Shown here: positions 12,231-24,482 of the stretch, piece by piece | How positions within the stretch are numbered: the first letter of the stretch is position 1 | How the letters are laid out: every line of letters begins with the position of its first letter | Source: Hybos culiciformis | Lineage: Eukaryota > Arthropoda > Insecta > Diptera > Hybotidae | Length of the DNA: 64,000 nt | Reading direction: 5' to 3' | Assembly (NCBI GenBank): GCA_964007475.1 | Contig: OZ023274.1 | Location: 37,875,860-37,939,859 of the forward strand | Notes under the pieces: model-generated | What the model was told of the DNA's origin: nothing | Database searches by the model: none | Seen by the model: only the letters and a program-made list of their open reading frames with translations | Program-made: the position numbers and the translations under genes

Positions 12231-14034
12231 TACATATATATAAATACATACCTACTATAATATATTTATAATTTGTTTTTTTTTTTGTTTTCAGTATTTT
12301 GCATATATGCGACATAATCGCAATCTTACTACATGCAATTTTCCAAGCAAACATTGTATGTATATTTATAAAATAAAAACATCTATGTACGTATATATAT
12401 AAAAGTTGTAAAAAAAAAAAAAAATGGTTTTATTTAAGTATTTTTTTAATTATTCATAATTTTAATGTTTTTTAAAAAATATGATTTTTGAGATATTTTT
12501 ATTTGAGTTTTTTTTTTTATTTTAATTTGTAATTGCATGAAAATTACTAATGAAATTCTACTGAAGACTTTCATTTTGATGATGTCTAGATTTTAATGTT
12601 GGCTACATTATGTCAAAATTATATCTATGTTCAAAATTTATGAAATAATCATTTTATGCGAATAAAAATAAAAAATAGTAGGCATAAAGTTATTATAAAT
12701 ATTGGTTGTATTACTTTACTACTTTAAAATAAAATTTATTATTTTAAAATATAAAAAAAAAACCAATGCGGGATCATTATAAATATATGCATAATATTAT
12801 AGTTCCTGTTTCAGTGAGATTAATATTTTTCCTCCAACAAAATATATATTATACATATATATATATAGTTATTATAAATACAATTATAATTTGTAAAATA
12901 TCGGAGTTGAGTAAAATTTTAAATTAAGTTTTGTTGCTGTTCTGAGTTCTTTACATCTACAGACTGACAAGTATTTTTGATACAAATCAAACTAAAAAGT
13001 ACATATAATTATTTATTTTCAGCTTCAGACTATATAATATACATCTAAGTTCTGACTGGAATTTTAGAAAAAGGTTCATTAAATCCATAAAGATATAATA
13101 CATTAAGCCCAATGGAATTCGAAAGATCATTCCCAAGTCAAGTTTCATTAGCAAATATTGTACATAGCAAACGCAATTTTTGAGGCAGGTGAATTTACGA
13201 AGTAACTTAAAAATATTTGTTGCCATGCCATTAGAGCAAGAACATGAAAGATTTCTTACAATAAATAGGAACCTAGATGAATTTCAATCATTTGATTAAA
13301 TATTTATAAAAAAAAAATTTAATTTCATTGAAAGTATCTTTAAGATATTAAAAAAAAAAATTTTTTTTTACAAAAATATTACACAATAAATCTTTTTAAA
13401 AAATATCTTCCGATTAAAGTGAAAAATTATCCAATGTGAAAAGTCCAAGTCAAAAGGACGTAGGATAAAAATTTTTTTTAATTTTTTTTTTTTTTTATAA
13501 AAATGTAACGCATTAAAATATTTAGCTTTAAAAAAAAAAAAATGAATAAAATACATAAATTTTTTTTTTAATATTATTCCCTTATATTTTTTCCAATAAA
13601 TTTTTATAATATTTTTGTAAACAACGTTATATTACAGAATATAAATATTCCAATATTTATACATCAAATTATATAAATAATAATTTCCATTCTATAAGTA
13701 TTATGTACTTTGTCCTTGTTGTCTAATGGTATAAAGATTACACACCAAATTGGTAACGAATGCTTAAGGATATATTTCCTTTTTATTTTTTATATTATAA
13801 AGATTTGTCAAAAGATGAGCTGTTAAATCATTGCTTATATTGCAGAAGTTATAAAAAATATATTTCTTTATTCACGTTCTAAGATTTTTCTTAAAATTTT
13901 AAACCAGTAAGTCTAAAGTCAGATTAAATTTTATTTAAGAAGACTTGGTAGTAATAAACATTTTTTGTTCCAAAATTTGGTTGAAAAGCCGTTTTAGATT
14001 ATTTGAAAGTATAATTAAGGAAAAACAATTCATT
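12231..14034. other. AT-rich stretch, no supported gene
   Basis: It holds TA-rich short repeats (for example 12843-12867) and homopolymers. A minus-strand open frame at 12987-13226 covers a slightly GC-richer part but shows no recognisable motif. A short tRNA-like segment near 13715 is discussed under rejected items. Confidence 0.5.
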
Positions 14035-14203
14035 CACATCTCCGGACTGTTTCATATACTTTAAAATGGTATAAGAATCTGTTGAAAAACTATTTTTTTA
14101 TGTCATAAATCGTTCTGAAGAGATTTTGTGCTCTTAGAGCCTTAATCGATTCTAAAAAGTTTTATACCATTTTAAAGTATGAAAAGAGTCTGGAGGTTGT
14201 GCA
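14035..14203. mobile_element. MITE-like inverted-repeat element
   Basis: The left arm (14035-14075, containing CTCCGGACTGTTTCATATAC and TTTAAAATGGTATAAG) and the right arm (about 14155-14203) are imperfect inverted copies over roughly 40 bases, separated by about 80 bases. No coding capacity. No certain target duplication was found, so the superfamily is open. The inner motif TTTAAAATGGTATAAG resembles TTTGAAAGTGGTATAAG in the TA-flanked element at 23494-23647, so they may be related. Confidence 0.6.
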
Positions 14204-14796
14204 TGTTCCATCCCATTTATAAAATTTGTTTGAATTCGAAATTATTCGAACCTAATTGACTTGACACGGACGGAGTTATATCCATATATCAATAAATGAT
14301 GAAAGGACCAATTATAGCTTATATACATATTAGGCATGAAAAAAAAACCCAAATTTTATTACTGTGTAAAATTTGTAATAAGTAAAAGTGGAATATTTTA
14401 GATTGAAAATTAAAATATTCTTTGCAAATTGGGTAAGTTTTGGTTAGTTAAGAGCTTCTTTAATTTTTTTTTTTTATGGACAATTCTTCCTCAATTTGTT
14501 TTTAAGAAATATATAATGAAAATACTTACTTTGCTTAACAAGTACAACGCTGTGATATTCAGTTGTATTTTTAAATGCTTGTTTGGCAAAATATAGTTAA
14601 AAATTGTGCCGGATATATATTTATGCAGATACTTAGACTTACTTAAGCTAATTAAAACTCTTTAAATTAATTACTTTTATTTGTAATTCTGTGATGTAGG
14701 AAACTTAATTTTACTAACTTTGACAATGTGAATTATTATTAATAATTTTTTATAGCAATAAAGCAGTAACAAAAGTGAATATCATGTATATCAACC

Positions 14797-15274
14797 ACGA
14801 AACAAAACTATTTTCTATATTATTATAACTCATCAGCGATTTTTCTCCTTTAAGTTTTTCCTATCTGTATAGAAAGTTTTAAGTTACGTTACAATTTCAG
14901 TTGTAGATCCTCGTTGAAATTATATTTCGAGGCTGTCAATAGTGTTAAAAGTGACAATATGAACCACTTTATTTATAATTTAAGAATAAAAGTATCTGAA
15001 TTCTTCAGATATCTCGTATTTAAATCAATTTTATGACGAAACAAAACTATTTTCTATATTATTATAACTCATCAGCGATTTTTCTCCTTTAAGTTTTTCT
15101 TATCTGTATAGAAAGTTTTAAGTTACATTACAATTTCAGTTGTAGATCCTCGTTGAAATTATATTTCGAGGCTGTCAATAGTGTTAAAAGTGACAATATG
15201 AACCACTTTATTTATAATTTAAGAATAAAAGTATCTGAATTCTTCAGATATCTCGTATTTAAATCAATTTTAAG
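14797..15274. repeat. Tandem duplication of a 239-bp unit
   Basis: Copy 1 spans 14797-15035 and copy 2 spans 15036-15274, each beginning ACGAAACAAAACTATTTTC (A/C differences aside). Only about two substitutions were noticed between them (TTCCTATC versus TTCTTATC, TTACGTTAC versus TTACATTAC), so the duplication is recent. After copy 2 the next bases (ATGAAAACAAAATATT) loosely resemble another unit start. The unit contains a small hairpin, CCTCG...CGAGG, with no coding signal. Confidence 0.92.
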
Positions 15275-16031
15275 ATGAAAACAAAATATTGATAAATTTT
15301 TATTCTACGGTATTCTATTTCAAAGAAAATTGTCTGGAAAAATTAATTCATTTCCTTAAGAGAAGTTTTTTTTTTTATTCTTAAATGTTTCAGTTTTTCT
15401 TTTTCTTAATTTTATTATTATTATTTTTTTTGTATAATGAACTTGAGGAAGGTCAGTTTAACTGGGACAAAATTTCTGAGTTTTATTTTAAATATTTGTG
15501 TAATAAGGGTAATAACTTTATTAAAATGTCTAGAAAAGTTTTTTTTTCTTAGTGGGAAAAATGCAGAAGAAGAAGAAGGGAAAATCTTTGATGGTCAGTT
15601 AAAAAAGAAAATTCTTTAAAAAAATTTAGTGACGTTTCATATAATTGAAAGAAAAAATGTATACATAAAGATAATATCTGCAGAAATTAAATTATAAGAA
15701 GAATTATTATTTATTTAATGGATTTTTTTTTGGTTATTTACAAAACTACCATATCTATGTAAATAATGTCCAATATCAGATTTATATTTACATATTTAAG
15801 TATAACATACAACTTTCATTAGTATTAGCTTAATGACATTAGGTTCCCAAACTTTTGGAACGTTCAAAACAGGACATTTCTTCTTTTTTTTTTTTTCAAA
15901 AAAAAAATTTTTAATCGTTTTTATCTTATTCTCACAAACACCACAAAATTTTCTTTCATTACACAATTTACACATTTTTTTTTTAAATATTTATGAACTT
16001 TTTCAAAACTTTTATCGATTTTTATATTATC
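15275..16031. other. AT-rich non-coding stretch
   Basis: No gene is seen. Short open frames at 15437-15619 and from 15833 onward are AT-driven; the latter runs into the 146-bp duplication. Confidence 0.55.
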
Positions 16032-16315
16032 GACAAAATTTCATTAAGTTTTCGTCTATATTTATTGGTGCTAATAACTCTCTTACAATTAATTCTTCCG
16101 AACATCTATTTCTGCTTTATATATGTCAATTAATGATAATTGATCGAAAAATTCACTTAAGAACCTTCGTTGTATGAGACAAAATTTCATTAAGTTTTCG
16201 TCTATATTTATTGGTGCTAATAACTCTCTTACAATTAATTCTTCCGAACATCTATTTCTGCTTTATATAAGTCAATTAATGATAATTGATCGAAAAATTC
16301 ACCTTCGTTGTATGA
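16032..16315. repeat. Tandem duplication of a 146-bp unit
   Basis: Copy 1 is 16032-16177 and copy 2 is 16178-16315, beginning GACAAAATTTCATTAAG. Copy 2 has lost 8 bases (the CTTAAGAA region at about 16156-16163 of copy 1) and differs at one other site noticed (ATATATGTC versus ATATAAGTC). It lies less than 1 kb from the 239-bp duplication. Confidence 0.92.
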
Positions 16316-16328
16316 GGGAAGGGGATGG

Positions 16329-16353
16329 CAACTGTTGAAAAGGAGAACAGTTG
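16329..16353. repeat. Hairpin directly after the duplication
   Basis: CAACTGTT (16329-16336) and AACAGTTG (16346-16353) form an 8-bp stem with a 9-base loop, flanked on both sides by GGCAAC-like bases. Its role is unknown; it may be an eroded transposon end. Confidence 0.5.
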
Positions 16354-19300
16354 GCAACCGTATAAATGGCATTATTAATTATTAAAAACCCTGATAAATA
16401 ATTTAGTTTTAATAATAATTTAAGCTAAATTTTTATGCAATTTTCTAATTAAAAAACAAATATTTTGTTTGATAATTTTTCAAAATTTGCATAACTGCAA
16501 CATTTTTAACCTATAAGGATGACTCGAAAAATATACTTAAAATTTTTTTATTGAAGAAATTTTTGCATAAAGTTTTTTTTTATGTTTTTATCATTTTCAT
16601 TCAATATTTTAAAAAGATTTTCGAATTAAGTGTTTTCACACTCTTTTGTTTTCTTTGTTTATAAAAGAACTTTCAACTAGAATAATTGCAATTAGTCAGA
16701 ATTTTTTTTTTAAATACATATTTGTTTTTCAGATTTAATTCTTGGAATTTTCTTTTCTTTTATATAATTATTAGCTAATATAATGAACTTTTACAATACA
16801 GATTTAAAGTCCTTTTCATAAGCATTAAAATCATAAATTTAGTGTAATAGGTACAAGGAATTATAATAATAGTTTAAATAACCTTAATTTCAGAGAGTTT
16901 CAAGTTTTAGTCGTTTTTTGTGCTTTGTTTCTTCTACCTATAAGTGTTTTCTTATTTTCGATATAACAGGTATATTTTCAAGACTTTTTCGGTTGGTTTT
17001 CTCATTATTAATTAGGACCTAAGCCTAACAGGAATGTTAGGAACCAATTTTTTTTTTATCACAATGATTATTTTTTGTCATACTATTTTATTAATATTAA
17101 ACCAACATCAGTAAACATTTTTCGAAATAATTTTTCATACAATGGGTTTATGTTTTGTTATATGTACTTATGAACTTTCAACTTTAGATATAAATCTGTT
17201 TATATAACATGTATTTTATTAGCCTTTTTTAAATAAGAAAGTGGACTTTGACATGTTCGTGTTTTCTAACCTTTATACGATTTTTTTATTAAATAAAAAA
17301 AAACACACAGGGTCGGACTTTAAGTAACATGAATAGAATTTTCTAAGAAAATTTAAATTTTAAATTGTCTATTTATATACCATGTATCTTTTTATGAAAA
17401 AATAAAATAATATTACATCAAATTAATTATCTTACATTTTATAATATTGTGTAACAAAGATTTTTATGACAAAAAAAATTATTAGAGTAATAAGTTTCAA
17501 ATAAATTTGTATTCTGTGTAATTCCGTTTGAAATTATGTATAGATGTGGACATAATTATTATCTACATGGTAAATAATCTACAAATGTTTATTAAAATTT
17601 AGCTACTTCTTTGCATTACTTTTTTTTACAATTTTTTACAGATTTAAATGCAAGACTACGAGGTCTCTGTAATTTTATATATATATATAAGATAGATTTT
17701 AAGCTTTCTAGTGTTATAATAAAATAAAAAATGAAAAAGATAGGGGTTGCGTGAAAACCACTCAAATATATTTTTTTTTAGTAATAAAAAATATTTTTTT
17801 TGTACTTGACATGGCATCAGGATATTTTATTTTCTACATTACAATACTCTTTATTTTGCTTTCACTTCATCAAAGATATAAATTTTGTTAACTAAAAATA
17901 TGAAAAATTGATTAAATATTGAGAAGAAGTGAATAAAGGATGCACTAACTCTGACTTAAATAAGGAATTTTATTTCTGTAGTGCAAGAGAAAAATTTAAG
18001 ACTGGTTTTTGAAAAACGTTTATACTTGAACTAAAAAAATAAAATTTCCTAAATTAACTTTAATTAAAGATAAATTGATTTTTATCAATTTTATCAACCT
18101 TTTTTTTTGTTCCTCGAATATAGTGAAACATTGATTTTAGAGAACGCTAAAATAATTAATTAATTTCTTTGGGTAACTCTAATTTTTTTGTGGAAAAACG
18201 TATTTTTTAATTTTTACAACAGGATAATTAGAAGGTAAATTTGAGATTATGACAGAAATCTATGCTAGTTTGTAGAATCCCACATTTATATTTTTTTTAA
18301 CTAAATAAGGAAAGAATATTCAGATTTTCATTTAATTCTTTGGAACATGAACTTCAAAAGCTTTTTTTTCTATTTTTATTGTAAGAAAATAAAATTAACA
18401 TTTTTTTTTTTTCAGTTAAAGGTATGTATATGATTTTTTTTCGTGTGAATATCCCTTTTTGCATATTATAAAACCAAAAAAAAAAAAAAAATAAAAATTA
18501 AGAAAACTAAAAAAGAAGCTCTTAAATGAAATAAAATAAAATGAAAAACATTTGTATTTATGACCACGACAAATGATTTTCGACACGAAAACCCCTGTTT
18601 TTCTACTTAAATCAATGGTCTTTTACGAGACTAATATATTATACAAAATTAACTTTATTGTTATTTTCAATTTAAGGTTTTATTACCTTATGGTTAGAAT
18701 TACTTAAAACTTGAAGTAAATGTTACAAAAAAAAAAAAAAATAATAATAAACTTTCTGTAAAATGAAATGAACACAGCGTTAATGTTACCTTCATTCATG
18801 ATATATGGTTTGAAATATATAGAATGTCGGTTGGTATTAAAAACTCTAGTTAACTAGAATGTTAATCAACGAGAGCTTTCACAAAACCACATATTTAATG
18901 TAAGCAGGCAATTTTTAAATTGAAGTGTTTTGTGGATAATGTCGAATTCGAAAAGATCTAAAATTTAAAAAAATATTTATTTTATAAAATTTGATGTTTC
19001 TTCTGTGTTAACAATATCTTGGAATGAATTTATTATGTCTAGGCCGAAATTTTTTAAATTTCTTACAATCTTACTCTTTACCGTGTAAAAAAAACGTTTA
19101 ATATAAATAAATTTAATTTGAAATGATAAATGTTGAAATTTAGAGCTAAGAAATTTAAATTTCCCGACTATGTTAAATTTTTTAGATAACATTTAATGGT
19201 TAAATTATTATTTTATTTTAATTTAAAAATTAAAAATAATTTTTTTGATTATTTTTTTGAACACCGACGCAAGTTTTGAATTTTTTGTTGTCCAGTACTT

Positions 19301-21370
19301 AATAAATTTAATTGCATGCAATTGCATGCAATTTATAATATAAATTAGACATTTTCAATGATGTTTGGTATTTGCCCACGGTAAAATATTTTCTTATATT
19401 GATTTCTATCAAAAATTAGATAAATCATTGTCCAGAAGAACTAGTTGATTAATAAAATTTAAAAATTAATAATAATAAAAAAAAAATTAAAATATTAATG
19501 AAATATATTATTAAATCTTTTAGAATGGAATGCAATTTAAATGAATAATAACTACTCATACAGCACTCATAAACCTACTGTTATTATCTAATGGTTTTAA
19601 TTTTTTATTTTATTTATTTATTTATTTTTTTTTCAAATAAACATTTTAGATCAAAAATAGGTTTATAATATAGTTTAATATAAATAGTACAATCTCCTGC
19701 CTGGAATTGTAGAATATAAATAAAAATAGTATAACTAATTAAATAGTAATTGTGTATGAAAAAACTTTAAAAGGTTAAAAAACAATCGAAATAAATTAAA
19801 ATAATAAAATTTTTTAAGAATATAACTAAATAAATAAAAACAATTATTATTATTTAAGTTTTTATTATAAACATAAAACCGTTAAGGTCGAAAGAAAATT
19901 GAAATTTTTTTCTATAAAATTTATAGCCATAAAATATAATATTATTGATATTATTATTTAATGTAACATTATAATCCACATCTATGAATAAAATATTAAT
20001 TTTAATTTAGATATTGTTATTATTTTATCTTAAATGTTGTTAATTAAAAATGACTTATTATAATAAAATTCTTTTCAATTTAATTCTGATTGTAATATGA
20101 ATATAATAAAAAATTATATGTTTTATAAGTACTAATAGTAGTTATATTTTAAATGAATATTATATTATATTCTTTTGAAACACTATAGATGTAATAGAAT
20201 ATTTTTGTAAGCAATAATAAAAGATAAGAAAATTATGTTATAATATGGGCAACAGACCAGCAGAGCTTTAAATATATTATTAGAATACACATATTCATAT
20301 TATATACATACTTCTATATAATATACAATGCTATTAAATATATAAATTGTTAAACAATTTGTACAGTTTAACATCTATAACAGTTTATTAACGATATTAT
20401 TAACTATACCATACTAAAGAAGAAAAAAAACTAAAAAATAAACTTTGCATGCTTCATAAATTATTCTGATATCGATTTCCGTATATTAAATTTTAAAACA
20501 AAGTGTTAAGTTTAGGAGGATAAAATTTACAGTTATAATCAAAATTGCTTCTTATTATTAAAATTATAACCTTAATTGCAGTTTATGATCACATAATATG
20601 CATTTCAAACAATCTATAATTTTAATCATACATATATTTGTATTATATTCACATATGAGAAATTTTATTCAATTTTAGTCACACATGACTAGTTTCTGAC
20701 TATAATTTGTGTAGGGCATAGTATAATAGATAAAAGAATAACTTGAATTATAGTTTTATTATTATTATGTTGAATTTTATGATTTTTAAAGTGAACTTAG
20801 AAATCAAAGCTAAATTCAGTAGACTTTATAATAAAATAGTTTCGATAAATGAAAGTTTGAATGGAAAGCTCAATTGTTTCCAGCTCATGATTTGAATTTT
20901 TTTTTTGTCATTTCGATCAGTTTTCTTTTTAACGGCTCACAACGCCATCAATTAAAATTATTACATCAATAAATAAATCACTTCATAGTTTCTACTTTAA
21001 GTCCATACTTGATCAATGCTCATCCCTTATTGGTTTCGCATTCTAATTCCAAATTTATAACCATAGACTAATAGAAAAAAACTGAAGGTACATAGTTTAC
21101 ATTATTATAAAATATGCAATTTATGTTTACCCAAAATTTATGTTTTTTAATTTTTTATATATATACTATGACGTACTTAAAAACTGAATAAAATTGATTT
21201 TAGTTTTTCACGTGTTCCCTGTGAAATTAAAAATTATTAAAAAGTGACTTGAAAATATAATGTAAAAATTACAAAGCATGGAATTTGTAATATGCAAGTA
21301 ATTAAATTGTATCCAACTAATATTAAAATATTAGAAAAATATTTGAATTGAACAAATTAGATGCATTTCA
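16354..21370. other. Long AT-rich non-coding stretch
   Basis: Five kilobases without a supported gene, element end or RNA gene. There are AT-rich short repeats, the palindromic run TTGCATGCAATTGCATGCAA near 19311-19332, and long poly(A)/poly(T) runs. The minus-strand open frame at 18977-19192 shows no recognisable motif. Confidence 0.55.
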
Positions 21371-21375
21371 CTAAC

Positions 21376-21406
21376 GCCGCGCCGTAGCTCGGATTGAATA
21401 TCAAAC
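21376..21406 (-). other. Possible 31-base microexon or conserved GC island
   Basis: On the minus strand, TTTTAGTCATACAG precedes a 31-base GC-rich block that is followed by GTTAGTG, a plausible donor. The block (containing CCGAGCTACGGCGCGGC) stands out sharply from its surroundings. One frame reads FDIQSELRRG and another LIFNPSYGAA. A microexon of a large minus-strand gene is possible, but a conserved non-coding element or eroded transposon end is equally possible. No homologue is recognised. Confidence 0.2.
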
Positions 21407-23490
21407 CTGTATGACTAAAATTTCAAGTATATATATGAAAAAACAATTAACTTACATTTTTTTCATAACTATATGTTCAGAATATGAATAATTTTAGAAA
21501 TTGTCTATTATTAAAAAAGACACAAACCCACATGTTAATGGCAATTTCATAAATTATACAAAATTGAGCGCAAGAAATTAAGGGAATTTAAGATATTAAA
21601 AAAATCATAGCAATTGAGCTGAGCTGTTCTGAAAGACGATAAAAAGTAAAACCCAAAAGAAGTCCAAAGTATTGAAGATACTACTATATTATAAGTTTAT
21701 TTCTTTTAATTTATTTTATGTACCTACTACTATTCATTTCTAAATAAAGGTCTAGTACAGAATATAATGTTTACCATAGAAGCTTTAAAAATAGCATAAT
21801 AGTGGTTAAAGGAAACAAACAAAACTTCGTCCAAATAATACTTCTTAATCTTTAAGAAAAACAAAAAAAAAATATTTTCAGAATTACTTACTTTAAAATT
21901 CTTGTTGTCAAGAAGAAAAAAAGATTCTTTCTGTATTTAACATCCTCTGTAAATAAAAAAAAAAATCTACATACTATAACTATAGTTTTGATGATCGATG
22001 GTGGGCAGCTGAGTTTAATTTCACTGAATATATGTATATTTTTTTTTGTCATTTAATCGGTCTGGAAGTTTATTGATTTTTATTTTATCACTTTCGTTAT
22101 ATTTAAGGAACAAGGACAAAAACAAATTATTTTTTTTTTAATCTGATGTTGTTTTCAATTAATCAAATTATATTGTGTATAGAATTACTTAATATTCACC
22201 TTGAAATAATGCAGTCTACTAAGAATTCAAATGTCTGTAATAAAATTGTTTTTTCACCCTACTGTTGAACATTGTTCTCCATTAAAGAGCTCCATTAAAT
22301 CATTAACAATTATTGGTATTATAGTGTTAGAAATTATTAAAAAAAAAAATAATCTGTCCAAATACTAGATATCATGTATTTTTCTTGGTTTTGCGGACAA
22401 AAATTTAACAAATAAATAAAATTTGATTAAATGAATGTAATCTTCATTAATGAGGTTTTGTTAATAGCTTTTAGATAATCTTGATTATTTCACTTTAAGT
22501 TGAAGTACAACAATCTAGAAGCAAACACAAATATGCACTTTCAAAAATTAATACTTATACTTATTCTTGTGCAAAGAATCAGCTTTGTTTTCAGGAAACT
22601 ATACTGCAAGAATCGTCCAGGTTTCTTCAGAAGTTCTATTTTAAATTATTGATAATTTTATTAAATTCTTTTATATTATAGATAATATTAAATTTTTAAA
22701 AATTTTCCATAACTCATATACTTAGTGCCGTTCATATTATAATCAACTTTGGTCATATAATTATGAACTTAATAATAATGTATAGCTTTTTTACATTATA
22801 TGTATAATTATATACATATGAGTCTTTTGTGGATAATTTCTATTTCTATATATTCATATATCCAACAAGTTCATTTTGATTCTTTAAAGTAACTATACAA
22901 TACTTTATTTATTCAATTGTCAACTTTAATTAATATATAAATTTTTATTTATTTTTTTTTTATTTTAACTTTATGGTTGAACGTAATAATTTTAATTTTT
23001 TTGTAAGATTTTGTTGATTGTTGTCATTTTTATATAAAAAATATATGTATTGTATGTATACTTTATTTTAAAAGTCAAAGCAAAAAAGAATTAAAACAAC
23101 AAAAACTACATTATATATATTTTTAACATAAATTATTAAGAATTAACAGGGGAATTTTTTTTTTCATTGCAATTTTTAGTACACACATCAATTGAAATAA
23201 ATTCAGAATGAAAGTGAAAGGTGCACCTGGAGTTAATAAAATGAAAATGCAAAGTTTATGCCAACCAAATATGTATTTTTATGTTTATGTATATTACTGT
23301 ATATGTTATATTTATATATTTATTATAAATTCAATTGCATCTAGATTTGATTGAAGTAATAAAAATACCTAAACACATTGTGTGTATTTTTTTTTTGTTA
23401 TTTCTTGATTTTTTAAATAATAAAATTTAGATGATTTAAATTCGTCAGTGGGACTGCATTATATTATTTGGGAAGAGTTTGTTTTTCGAT
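21407..23490. other. AT-rich non-coding stretch
   Basis: No supported feature; short AT repeats and homopolymers only. Confidence 0.55.
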
Positions 23491-23493
23491 ATA

Positions 23494-23647
23494 TGAGCTG
23501 TTTTTTTTGAAAGTGGTATAAGTCCACTTTTTAAAAAAAATGAGTTAATGGTAATTTTAGTAAGAAATAGCCACCTTCTCTCCATATTTACATGAAAAAA
23601 TGATACATAAAAAATGAACTTATACCACTTTCAAAAATAACAGTTCA
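23494..23647. mobile_element. TA-flanked MITE (154 bp)
   Basis: Inverted repeats of about 31 bases at 23494-23524 and 23617-23647, beginning TGAGCTGTTTTTTTTGAAAG and ending with the complement of TGAACTGTTATTTTTGAAAG, with about three mismatches. The element is flanked by TA on both sides (23492-23493 and 23648-23649), the target duplication of the Tc1/mariner superfamily. There is no coding capacity between the arms. Confidence 0.8.
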
Positions 23648-23649
23648 TA

Positions 23650-24370
23650 TAATGCATTTTAAATTTTGTGAGTCTCTACACTGCATGGAAAATTCTGTGA
23701 TTTACGTCGGAATTATTAAAATGTAAGAAACTGTATGAAAGGTGTTATAATATTCGACTGTGATACAATTTTATGTTTTACGACGTGATGTACAATTGAT
23801 CAGTCAAAATCCAAGCTCTACAATTTTATATCTTTTGTGTATAATAATGTGTTTATTTTCGAATGTAATTGTTTGAAAGCTATTATTGTTTGAAAGATAT
23901 TATATTTATATTATACTACAATTACTCAAATATTATATATAACATTTTCATTTCAAAATTAATTTGTTGAAAACAAAACATACAATAATTTAGTAATAGT
24001 TATGGTTTTAATAATATACCTAATGTTAACTTAAATTCGTATGCGTCGCACTGTTAAAAATATTTCAAATAAAATAAAAAAAACACACACTTACTGACCC
24101 CTGCTGTGAATTAAACAATTTTCCAGTATCGTATCTTCTTCTTTGGAAAATTTATAATAATTTAAGAATGAAAAAAAAATTCAATACTCCATATAACTAG
24201 ATTTGAATTTAATATTATCTATCCATGCGCTTTTTTAGCAATGAATTTAATAAATTTATTATATTATTATTAACTAAATAATTCTGACATTTTATATGAA
24301 TTTACATGTTATACTGTGTAGCTAACGAGAAAAATAATATATTATAAATAGTATGTAATATTATGCATAA
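23650..24370. other. AT-rich non-coding stretch
   Basis: No gene or element end recognised. Confidence 0.55.
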
Positions 24371-24380
24371 AATATATATA

Positions 24381-24471
<91 letters not shown>

Positions 24472-24482
24472 ATATATATATA
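24371..24482. repeat. (TA)n microsatellite
   Basis: About 110 bases of nearly uninterrupted TA dinucleotides, with a TTTA interruption near the left end and a C interruption near the right end. Likely to vary in length between individuals. Confidence 0.95.

Noticed and set aside
13715..13772. tRNA-like segment (TCCTTGTTGTCTAATGGT ... AAGGA) with an A-box-like TGTCTAATGG and pairing TCCTT/AAGGA ends
   Set aside because: Only about 58 bases long, with no B-box (GGTTCGANNCC) and no proper T arm. At most a truncated tRNA pseudogene or chance.
15833..16177. 114-codon open frame, the longest in the window
   Set aside because: Phe/Leu/Ile/Tyr-rich translation of AT-rich DNA that runs into a tandem duplication whose second copy does not keep it as a gene; no motif.
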